64,000 bases of DNA from NCBI RefSeq assembly GCF_963169125.1, contig NC_084797.1, positions 105,549,868-105,613,867 on the forward strand, read 5' to 3'. Within the stretch, counting starts at the first letter, position 1, and every line of letters starts with the position of its first letter. The position numbers and the translations under genes are program-made. Positions 54,960 to 64,000 of this stretch are shown piece after piece. The notes below the pieces were generated by a model. It worked only from the letters and a program-made list of their open reading frames with translations, did not search any database and was not told where the DNA came from. The DNA comes from Humulus lupulus. Lineage: Eukaryota; Streptophyta; Magnoliopsida; Rosales; Cannabaceae.

Positions 54960-55891
54960 TCTAGGTACCAGGGTATCATCCAAACGTGCCAGCTTATAGG
55001 TGTTAGGGGGCACCACCTAGAAAACTTGGTAGGGCCCTTCCAAGTTTGCCCCTAATACACCTGTGCTCGGGTCTCGAGTGTTGGGCATGACTTTTCTTAA
55101 CACGAGGTCTCCGACCCTGAATGCCCTCTCTCGCACCCTTTATAGCCTCGCAGCCATAGGCTAAGGCGAAAGGCGTCTCTCCAGTGATGGAACAAGTCGT
55201 GGTCCTATAGGCCCAAATCACATTGGGAAGTTCTTCGACCCAGGCTCCTTTCAACTTTTCCAACTTTGTTTTCAAGTTCCTTTTAGGATCTTGTTGATGG
55301 CCTCCACTTGTCCATTGGCTTGTGGGTGTACTACAATGGAGAAACTCCTCTTAATTCCATTTTCCCTGCAATATTCCTCGAACAATCCTCCTTCAAATTG
55401 CATCCCATTGTCGGAGATTATCTTGTAGGCTATTCCAAACCTGCAGACGATAAATTTGTTGATGAAGGTGGTGATTTGCTTAGTCGTTATGTTGACTAGA
55501 GGCTCTGCTTCCACCCATTTAGTAAAATAATCGATTGCTACCACTGCATATTTTGCTCCTCCTCTTCCTGCTGGCAACGCTCCAATCAAGTCAATCCCCC
55601 ACACAGTGAAGGGCCACGAACTGGTCATGCTCACCAACTCATTTGGTGACTGTCTGGGGTAATTTGCATGCCTCTAGCACTTGTCACACCTTTTTGTGAA
55701 ATCGCTCGCGTCCTTCTCCATGGTAGGCCAATAATACCCCTGGCGAATGGCCTTTTTTTCCATGGACTACTCCCCAGCATGATTTCCACATTCCCCTTCG
55801 TGTATCTCTCGCATAATTTTTAAAGCCTCTCCCTTATCTACGCACCATAGGAGCGGGGCAGAGAGGCTTCTCTTATATAGGACTCCGTCTA
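54960..55891 (-). pseudogene. Integrase of D, decayed and shortened
   Basis: The zinc-binding part is at about 55830-55650 (GYYWPTMEKDASDF-like, CDKC, with stops). The core at 55637-55272 is open: FTVWGIDLIGALPAGRGGAK, KIISDNGMQFEGGL and NGQVEAINK keep the DDE residues. A shift at about 55273 leads to 55275-55003. There AYGCEAIKGARE shows that the usual segment between the core and the C-terminal GDLVLRKV block has been deleted. Confidence 0.75.
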
Positions 55892-56998
55892 CTAGGGTAT
55901 ATTGGGCAGCTTGTAAGTCGGCTTACGGGCATCTATTTTGTCCAAAGGCAAGGTCCCGTCATTTAAGTATCTCACAATGGGTGCGAACCATGACTCCTCA
56001 GGGCTATTGACCATATGGATCTCTTCTTTTGCTATGCTCAGCTTGGAGAGGTATTCGACTGGGATGGACTCAAGTGTGTCTTTGTCTCGAGTAGAGGCGA
56101 GTTTTGCGAGAGCATGAGCATTTGTGTTTTGCTCCCTCGGGATCTGTTCTATGGTGTATTTTTTGAACTGATCGAAATACCCTTTCACCTTTGCGAGATA
56201 TGCAGCCATTTTTGGACCTCTAGCTTGATATTCACCCTTCACCTGAAACACTACCAGTAGTGAGTCACTAAAGACATGCAAGTGGGTTACCTTTAACTCC
56301 TTAGCTGGTTGCAGGCCAGCCAAAAGTGCCTCGTACGCTGCTTCATTGTTGGAAGCTTCGAATTTGAATCTTAAGCCGCAATACATCTTGTGCCCTTCAG
56401 GTCCCGTCATCACTATGCTAGCACCGATACCTCCTTCGTTAGATGCCCCGTCTATATGGAGGCTCCATTCTTTAGGGTGCTTTTCCAGTTTGTGCAAGAC
56501 TTGATGCAAAGGGGTGTTAGTGAGCACCTCGATAGCATGAGCATGAAAATAGGGCCTCAGCTTTCGAGAAGCCAATATCAAGGCATATGCCAACTTCTCT
56601 ATTTCTGGGTACCGGGTTTCTGCATCTTCCAACTGCTTGCTCACATAGTACACGGGCTGCTGATGCTTCTTTTCTCCTTTGACCAAGGCGACACTTATAG
56701 CATGCTCTGATAAAGCTAAATATAAGTACAACTTTTCCCTTTTTTCTGGCTTGGCCAAAAGAGGTGGTTTTCCAAGGTGTTTCTTTAGCTTAGTGAAGGC
56801 TTCCTGACAATCATCATCCCAAGCGATCTTTTTGCTTCCTTTTAGGATTTTGAAGAAAGGGAGGCATTTGTCAGTGGACCTGGAGATGAACCTATTGAGG
56901 GTCGCTACTCTCCCTGTTAAGCATTGCACCTCCTTCTTGTTTTGTAGTGGGCTCATTTCCAGCAATGCCTTGATTTTGTCAGGGTTGGCCCCGATACC
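55892..56998 (-). pseudogene. RNase H and archaeal-type second RNase H of D
   Basis: A 357-codon open block. The RT tail and RNase H (FKILKGSKKIAWDDDCQEAF, LYLALSEHAISVALVKGEKK, QPVYYVSKQLEDAETRYPEI) lead to LHKLEKHP. The second, archaeal-type RNase H follows at once (EWSLHIDGASNEGGIGASIV, EASNNEAAYEALLAGL, HVFSDSLLVVFQ, PREQNTNAHALAKLAST). The linker normally found between the two domains, about 45-50 residues, is missing in frame. Confidence 0.8.
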
Positions 56999-58350
56999 TT
57001 AGGAATTCACCATAAAACCCAGGAACTTCCCTGATGAAACTTCGAAGGTGCACTTGAGCGGGTTTAGCTTCATTCTGAACTTTTGGAGGGTGACGAACAT
57101 CTCACTGAGATCGTTTGTGAGCTCTTCTGGCTTCTTTGTCTTTACCATCATATCGTCCACGTATACTTCCATATTCCTTCCTATTTGATTCGCAAACATT
57201 TTATTCACCAGCCTTTGATAAGTAGTACCTGCGTTCTTTAAACCAAAAGGCATTACTTTGTAGCAATAAAGTCCCTTGTCTGTTATGAACAAATGTGCTC
57301 TTCATCGGCCGGGTTCATGAGTATTAGGTTGTACCAAGAATATGCATCCATGAAGCTAAGTAGCTTGTGCCCTGTCGTGGCGTCTACTAACTAGTCTATC
57401 TTGGGAAGAGGAAAGCTGTCCTTAGGATAGGTTTTATTGAGGTTAGTAAAGTCCACACAAGTCCTCCATTTTCCATTGGGCTTTGGGACTAACACTGGGT
57501 TTGATACCCATATTGAGTAGAATGCCTCTTGGATAAATCAGTTTGCTTTCAACTTGTCAAACTCTTCTTTTAGGGTTGCGTATCTTTCTGGGTCTAGCAC
57601 TCTCCTTTTCTGCCTCACAGTCCTTGATTTTGGGTCGATGTTTATGTGATGACAAATGACTGATGGGTCCATTCCTACCATGTCCTCGTGACTCCAGGCA
57701 AATATGTCGAGGTTGGCTTTTAGAAATTCTACCAGCTTCTCCTTCATGATACCCACAAGGTTTCTTCCTACCTTCAACTTTCTCAATGGGTCATTCATGA
57801 CTGTGACTTCTTCCAACTCCTCTACCGGCTTGGCTCTAGGTTCTTCCGTGACTCGGGCGTCCAACTTGTGCGGGTTCGTTCCTTCACACACAACCATTGC
57901 CCTAGGCACTGATGGCTTTGTGGCCATGCGGAGGGATGTGTTATAACATTCCCTCACTTCCTTCTGCTCTCCTTTCACGTTTGCAATTCCCCCGGGAGTT
58001 GGGAATTTCATAGCTAAGTGGTACACAGTAGGTATCACTTTCAATTCTCCTAGGGAGGGTCTCCCTAATACCACATTGACGGCTGAGGCGCAATCTACCA
58101 CAAAAAAGTTTTCCATTATGGTGGTATGTCTGGCTTGTTCCCCCATGGTGATGGCTAACTCAATTGCCCCTAGGGGCTGTATTGAATATCTTGTAAATCC
58201 ATATAGGAAGGTATTGCAAGGCTTTAGGTGCTGGATGTTTAGTCCCATTTTCTCTAAAGGTGGGCGATATTGGATGTTCACAGAGTTTCCATTATCCACC
58301 AAGACCCGATGCACCCTCATGTTTGCAAGCTAGACAGTCAACACCAAGGG
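56999..58350 (-). pseudogene. Protease and reverse transcriptase of D
   Basis: The protease block (58320-57900) has VHRVLVDNGNSVNIQY, where relatives have D-T/S-G, and VVLGRPSLGEL. A linker with DIFAWSHEDMVGMDP leads to RT: RRVLDPERYATLKEEFDKLK, then broken fingers (57530-57300). The palm at 57292-56999 has YKVMPFGLKNAGTTYQRLVN and the catalytic MEVYVDDMMVKTK. A stop at 57540 and another in the fingers, together with the DNG change, mean no active enzyme. Confidence 0.8.
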
Positions 58351-59090
58351 GTCGTTATGAGGGAAATGTACACCCCGTGCATCTTCTTCAGTGAAGGTTA
58401 TCGAGTCATTCTTACCCTTGAAACTCTTCGGGGGGCGTTGCTCCAAACTTAAGATGCATGGTGGTAGACTTCGTCTGGCCTCCCTGGCATATTAGTCTTG
58501 CTACTTCCTTGATTCGCCTCCAAATCCTGGCCCTCCAAAAATGGTCCTGACTTCTCCTTGTACCTTCGGGGAAACCTCTCATGCCTGTGGCGAGTATACC
58601 CCTTCTTTTGGCCTTTGGTTCTCTTTACGAACGTATATTCCCAAATGTCCCCTGCGTATAAGCTCTTCGATTTCTATTTTCAAATGGTTGCATTCTGCGG
58701 TGGTGTGGCCGATATCTTTGTTTTACTAGCAATATTTACTGGGGTCTTTTTTTTACTGGCCTTTTTTCATTGGCAGAGGCCTTCTGAAAGGGACCTGGTT
58801 TTCATTCGTGATGAAAATATGTTCCCTAGCATGGGTGAGATCAGAATAAAAGGTGTAGGGGCCTTGCCTGCGCTCATCAGTGCGCTGGGGCTTCTGAGGC
58901 CGATCATCTCTTGTTCCTTCATAGACCCTCTTCTTCTTTGCACCACTTTGGCTGTTCTGGATTGAGAGTTTTGGTGGGGACTGGTTTTTTTCAGCCTTAA
59001 GTCTTTCGTGACCATCCTCTACACGAATATATTTCTGCGCCCACTCATAGAAATCGTCCACTGCTAAGGTACTCCCTACCACTGCTAAGG
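58351..59090 (-). pseudogene. Gag C-terminal region of D
   Basis: The block 59082-58753 reads AVDDFYEWAQKYIRVEDGHE, then basic and polar sequence and FYSDLTHAREHIFITNENQV, typical of Tat gag-protease linkers. 58750-58351 has stops and continues to protease. The N-terminal gag and 5' LTR are missing. The sequence ends at about 59090 against an Athila-type LTR, after a short local duplication (ccttagcagtgg twice). Confidence 0.65.
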
Positions 59091-60528
59091 TGTGTTACAC
59101 CAGACCAGTCAAAGTTGTTAATGATTGAGGTACATGTTGAGTCTAGTTTTTCTCATGTTTAGGTGATGTTTTAAGTAGTCTTTTATTTCATTTTTCTTTC
59201 ATTTAGTGCGGGTTATTGCTTTGTTTGTTTGTCTTTGTGAATATCAGGAAGAATTGAGCACTTGGAGGAAAATGTCAAAGAATGGGAAGAAATAACCAAG
59301 TTTTTCAACATATTTTGAGAAAGGATGGATCTAAACTTGATTCGGAAGTGTTGGTGAATTTTTGGGATGAAAACTTGAAAATTTGAGAAATCCCTTAAGA
59401 GCCACGACATGAGCAAAGTAGAGCCGCGGCTAGGTGGTGAAACAGAACCACTGTTTTGAAGGAGATCCTCGGGCCGCAACATAGATGGGCATCAACCCAT
59501 AAATCGTCGACAAGGGCCGCGGCATGGCTGACTAGGGCCGCGGCATGGAGAGAACCTTTCGCCCAGGAATTTAGACACGGGCCGCGGCGTGGTGTATGTA
59601 GAGTCGCGGCCCGCCTCTTTTAAAAATTGAATTCTAGGTTTTTATAAGGCGAAAAAGAGAGAAGAAATGGACGTACGGACTGGGGGAGAAGTTCTTGCTT
59701 GAAGGCTGAAGGCTGAAGGCTTGGAGTATTTTTATCTACATGTTTTTTTCTTCTACTTTCTGATGTTATCTTTAATTTTTGTTGTGATTAGCATTATGAT
59801 TATGAACTAATTTTCTGTTTAGGATGTTTAATTGAATCACTTGAATCCCTATAATGAACTAATGCAATTTCAATTCTCTTCTTCTTTAATCTTCTTCAAT
59901 TCCATATAACCTGTTCTTATAGACTGATTATTGATTGGCCATCTATAGTCATATATATATATATGTTTTTAAGTCAAAATCTGAGAAGTGAGATTTGAAT
60001 CTGCTCTAGTTATATTGGACATAATTCTAATTTGGAATGAAAGTATCTGAATTAATTGTGTAAATGTTTATTAAGTTGTCAAGATTAATGCTACCTTTGT
60101 GGTTCAATTTACCATAGAAATATAGGAAATTGTCACCTAGGTTGAGTTTATAATTCATAGTATGATTATACGCTGCTGTATCAACTTGTTAATTGAATTA
60201 GGCAAAAAGAAGAAGAACTCATACTTTGCATTAGGGAATAATAGGGAGGATAGTTGATGAGATTAAATATCCTAATTGTTTCTTCAGTGGTTAAATCAAA
60301 GGTTTTACTATTAGTTGTTATTCCATTTAATTTTCAATTATTGTTTTGCACTTTATAGTTTCTTTTGCTGTGTCTACAAAAATCAAGAATTTTAATTTAT
60401 CAAATAGAAAGAGAAATTAATTGACTGGTAATTGATAATTCAGTCCTTGAGGACGATACTTGGTTTCTTTACCATTTTATTACAAATTGCGACTGTGTGC
60501 ACTTGCATAGCTTAAAATATTGCAACAG
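59091..60528 (+). mobile_element. Athila-type LTR between D and G
   Basis: The right end (60420-60528: cagtccttgaggacgatact, gtgtgcacttgcatagctt, attgcaaca) matches the end of the B LTR read on the minus strand, so this LTR is in plus orientation. The left end is probably TGTGTTACACC or TGTTACACC near 59091-59093. The flanks do not share a 5-bp duplication (left ctaagg, right gtaca), and they belong to different elements. It is a truncated or recombined LTR, not a simple solo LTR. Confidence 0.7.
59401..59610. repeat. Paired GCCGCGGC array in the Athila-type LTR
   Basis: Cores start at 59401/59423, 59473, 59516/59537 and 59581/59603. Spacing is 21-22 bp within pairs and 65-72 bp between most units. 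59401 (gccacgac) and 59473 (gccgcaac) are CpG-decayed. Confidence 0.8.
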
Positions 60529-61190
60529 TACATGAGGGGTTTTGTGGAGATAACGCTGGGGGGCAATGGGACTCAATTCGACAGTGATATGTTCACCAAA
60601 TTTTGTACGAGGCATGGAATCACAAAGAGCTTTTCCTCGGTAGCACACCCCCAAACCAATGGTCAAGTAGAAGCAGTGAACATGACTATCAAAGACACTT
60701 TGAAGAAATGCCTTGAACAAGACAAAAGTGTCTGGCCAGAAATACTTCCGGGGGTCCTATGGTCACATCGAACAATAGCTCGAACAACAACAGGCCATAC
60801 ACCAGTCTCTTTGGTGTTTGGTTATGAAGCCATGTTGCCAGTTGAATTCACTCCTCCATCGCATAGACTAGAGACATACGATCAAGGGAGAAATCATCAA
60901 CTAATGGAAGAGTCGCTCGATTTAATAGAACTAAATGAGAAAAGGACAGTCTTAGAGTTGCAACACACTGGCAAAAAGTGGCCGGATACTTCAACTGCAG
61001 GGTGAAAGATGGAAAATTCCAAGTTGGAGACTTAGTACTCAGGAGGGTGTTCCCAAACACTAAGGACACTAGACCAGGGGTACTAGGACCTAATTGGGAA
61101 GGGCCATACAAGATAGCTTGACTTAATGGACAACTAATAAAATAATACTAGAGTGGTGAACACCTCCGCCGGTACTATCAGTGAAGCTGT
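60529..61190 (+). pseudogene. Integrase of Tat element G with internal deletion
   Basis: It opens in the zinc-binding region (gtacatgaggggttttgtgg, the VHEGFCGDNAGG frame). After gggggg it jumps to the second catalytic block NGTQFDSDMFTKFC, so about 370 bp with the first catalytic Asp are missing and the frame changes. The rest is well preserved: NGQVEAVNMTIKDTL keeps the Glu. The C-terminal part continues in another frame (FQVGDLVLRRVFPNTKD, LGPNWEGPYKIA) to about 61130. Confidence 0.75.
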
Positions 61191-61359
61191 TTAGCGGCGA
61201 CAGAATTTTGAAATCGCAAATGTATTATTTTGGAATTATCTATGTAACAGCCATTGTGCTTATGATGAATGAATGAATGAATTTAATTTCTTAAAGTGTC
61301 GCTTAATTTTCTAATTTCTTTCAATGAGGGACTAGTAACTTTAGACCTGTCAACCCCAT

Positions 61360-62070
61360 CAGATCATGTTCATTTCTAGTCCTTGAGGGACGTATCGACC
61401 CATAAGATCCAAACAAGAGACTGGTCCATGAACCTGTTGCCATTATGGATCATGTTCGACCCTGGTCCTTGAGGGACCTATCTACCCATAATATCCAAAC
61501 AAGAGACCAGTCTGAGGACCTGTCGCCATTATGGATCATGTTCGATCTTGGTTCTTGAGGAACCTATCATTCCATATGATCTAAAAAGAGAGATTGGTCC
61601 TAGGACCTTGTCGCCAAATTATTTGATCATGTTTGTTCCTGGGTCTTGAGGAATCTATCGATCCCCATGATCAACAAGAGAGACCGGTCCTGGACCTTGT
61701 CACCAAAATATTTGATCATGTTCGATCTTGGTTCTTGAGGAACCTATCAACCCCCACAATCAATAAGAGAGACTGATCCTGGACCTTGTCGCCAAATTAT
61801 TTGATCATGTTCGATCTTGGTTCTTGAGGAACCTATCGACCCATACAATCAACAAAAGAGATTGGTCAGAGGACCAGTCGACATTATTTGACCATGTTCG
61901 ATCATGGTTCTTAAGGAACCTATTGACCTATACGATCAAAAAATAGACTGGTCTGAAGACCTATCGCCATCATCAAATCATAATTGAATCTATTCCTTGA
62001 GGGACCGATCGATAATTTGATCTAAGACTCGTTACAGGCTCAATTATGCAATCAAGACCCGATTGGTCCA
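61360..62070. repeat. Tandem repeat, about 85-90 bp x 8, in the 3' spacer of G
   Basis: Units start gatcatgttcgatcttggtt or similar at 61362, 61447, 61532, 61623, 61713, 61803, 61889 and 61975, followed by cttgaggaacctatcgaccc. Same place in the element as the unrelated 120-bp repeat in C. Confidence 0.9.
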
Positions 62071-62891
62071 ACATAGACACTTATGTCTAATATCATTATA
62101 AAGAGTACAGGAGAGATTATATAGATCGTGATCGACACTTGCTACATAATCTGCATTTGTGTATAGGTATCATTATTACTGAGTATGAAACCATCACCCG
62201 ACTACCAATGAGGGAAAAACATTTGCTGCTTGCATCATTGGGTGAAATGGATAGTACCATGTGTCTAAATGCTCAAAGCAAGGCATGGTCAAGTAGCCAC
62301 TGACCAAGGCTTTTAAACCCATGATCAGTTGGGGGGCATATAGTACATACTGATTGGGGTATACACAAGTAATGAGGACATGACCCTAAGTACTAAGCAA
62401 GCTCAATTTTTTCTAGGACATTTGTTCAAGATATGTTCCGAAAGTGCAAAATACAAAAACCAAAAAGGCAGTGGAAGGGAGACTCCGAGCCAAGTCCCTT
62501 ATAGGGTTGTCAGCCAAGCCATCAACCAACCCTATAAGGTGGTCGACCTATTACCCATGGGGTGGTCGACCTGACCGTTTTTGTTCGTGGTACTTGGTTA
62601 ACTATCGTACTACTCACATTACGATGGTTTTTAGCATGAAAAACATAAAGGATGAAAGTTAGTATGGCTCATGAAATACACATGTTAACAGTATACTGAT
62701 ACCTGAACCAATGAGGGTTGTGAGTTGATACACTTAGTAAGCATTGGATATTAAAATTTTCAATTAATATGTTGAGTACTCATAACATAAAAGCATAAAG
62801 GCATAAAATGTCGTATGTAAAAATTGTCAAGTACAAGGTTTCCCACCAATGGCACAAAAGGAAAGACAAAGAATAAAAGACCAAAAGAAGA
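62071..62891 (+). other. Spacer of G, no gene seen
   Basis: Contains the purine tract cagttggggggcata (62326-62340), like those after integrase in A, C and D, and otherwise nothing recognisable. Confidence 0.5.
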
Positions 62892-63697
62892 CTAACAAGG
62901 GTGAGGAGTATCATCTGAAAGACTGCCTTGAGCCTCGGCAGCCTCCTCAGCCAGACACTTCTTAAGATTTTTTGCTCGTGTCTTCTTGGGAGGGAAATCC
63001 AAGTTTAGATTTTTGTTGGACTTCCAGATCAAGTAGAAGCAAGAGAAGGCAGTCTCTGAATACTCCTCTCATACCTTCTCCCGGGCAGCCTTAACCTCTT
63101 GCTCCTTCTCAATAAGACCAACTTCCGCAGTTGGTCCATTTCAGCAATCAACTTCTCTTTCTCAGCTTCAGAATATTTGAGTTGATTGGTAAGTTCCCCC
63201 TCCATCTGGGTTACCCTGATTGTAAACTCGGTCACTTCCTGCTGTTTGAGCTCCAGAAAATTGTAGAGAGTGCCGATCTCTTCATCTTTCAAAGCAATGT
63301 CTGCGTCCCTAGAGCCAAGAACGTGCCTAAGGTCCAGTACCTCCTGGAGGACAGCTTCATACTCAGATCGAAGGTTGGAAAATGTAGAGGTATACTCCAC
63401 AGTCCTATCACGGACATGGGAGACCAGCATCAGCGCATGCAAAACATAGAAGTGTTAGATAACATCAACACACAAGCTAACCAGACAAAAAGAAAACTTT
63501 AGAGGACATACACTTTCAATGTCAAGGAGTGACTTCGTTAGGATGGTGCACAAGTCCTCATTCTTAATGCCATTAAAGGTCGTTGTCGTCTTCTCTAGAT
63601 CGGATGCTTGGTCCATGATGGCACCTAAATTCCGTATGGTAGACTGGTGTGGCTCACATAAGGGAGCAGGCGCAGAGGAGGAGGAATCCCCATGATA
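62892..63697 (-). pseudogene. Antisense accessory gene of G, C-terminal part
   Basis: A minus-strand frame antisense to G. 63697-63512 encodes CEPHQSTIRNLGAIMDQASD-type sequence up to a candidate 5' splice site AAGT|GTATGT (63511). 63442-63080 is a long coiled coil (YEAVLQEVLDLRHVLGSRDA, VTQMEGELTNQLKYSEAEKE). After a shift near 63120 it ends with FYLIWKSNKNLNLDF and SLSDDTPHPC (stop 62892-62894). The W-K-x-N...LDF tail resembles the WRTNP...LSPF tail in A and D. The first exons are cut off at 63697. Confidence 0.6.
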
Positions 63698-64000
63698 AGT
63701 ACCGAATTTGTCTATTTTTAATTCATTATTCTTCTATAATTATGCACTTGATTATTTATTTATATATGTTGAATTAGTTTATTTTGTGTTTTTATAACTT
63801 TCAAGACATTTGGATGAAAAATAATGAATTTGGGATATTTTTCAAGAAATGGTTAAACTCAAAATTACAAGTTTGAAAATTCACACTTGATTTTCATAAA
63901 TTTCGAATACTCTTTTTGAATTTTTTTTAAGAAATACAAGTTTTATATCTTTTTCCTAGATTTCCACAACATTTTGAATCGTCCAAATCCGAGTTATATC
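63697..64000 (+). mobile_element. Possible start of another LTR
   Basis: The accessory frame of G stops at TGATAAGTACCGAATTTGTC and AT-rich non-coding sequence follows to the window end. A TG start at a coding break suggests an LTR, but no partner copy is visible. Confidence 0.35.

Noticed and set aside
59091..60528. Simple solo LTR interpretation
   Set aside because: No shared 5-bp flanks with either candidate left end (59091 or 59093), and the two flanks come from different elements.

Overview
The window is nuclear DNA of a flowering plant, probably a eudicot. I found no host gene, no rRNA or tRNA gene and no CRISPR. Nearly all of it is a nest of Ty3/gypsy LTR retrotransposons. The evidence is gag, protease, reverse transcriptase (RT), RNase H and integrase domains on both strands, paired LTRs with 5-bp target duplications, and primer-binding sites matching plant tRNA-Asp and initiator tRNA-Met. 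I use letters for the elements.

Layout. Element A (1-9946, sense minus) is the 3' part of a Tat-type element: LTR remnant, polypurine tract, then a plus-strand (antisense) accessory gene. That gene is interrupted by a complete non-autonomous element L (1809-7294, minus; TSD gggtc). 9947-10595 is a chromovirus fragment F plus scrambled LTR scraps. Element E (10596-19457, minus) is a decayed Tekay-like chromovirus; its 5' LTR holds a solo LTR of the same family (16724-18960, TSD ctttt). 19458-20927 (H) is another accessory-gene fragment, and 20928-23270 is an unassigned LTR-like sequence.

Element C (23271-47694, plus; TSD aaggg) is a Tat-type element with both LTRs. It contains a young, nearly intact Athila element B (25730-37939, minus) and an inverted Tekay-like solo LTR (43876-46045, TSD cccct). 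A MITE-like repeat lies just right of C. Element D (about 48070-59090, minus) is a Tat element with the same layout as A but with pol still attached. An Athila-type LTR (59091-60528) joins it to element G (60529-63700, plus), a fourth Tat fragment. A further LTR may start near 63695.

How the parts work together. The Tat elements share one plan: gag-pol, a purine tract just after integrase, usually a tandem-repeat spacer, an antisense intron-containing accessory gene (its own TATA box is visible in A, C and D), a second purine tract and the 3' LTR. B has gag-pol with a single in-frame stop plus a second gene of the Transposase_32 type. L uses the same tRNA-Asp primer site as B and may be a non-autonomous partner.

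The most unusual signal is an architecture shared by LTRs of different lineages. Pairs of short GC-rich palindromes lie 21-22 bp apart, and the pairs recur every 71-72 bp. The Athila B LTR uses AGCGCTATAGCGCT, whereas the Tekay-like LTRs and the 59091 LTR use GCCGCGGC. Coordinates and spacings were counted by eye; domain and lineage names come from motif recognition, not from a search.
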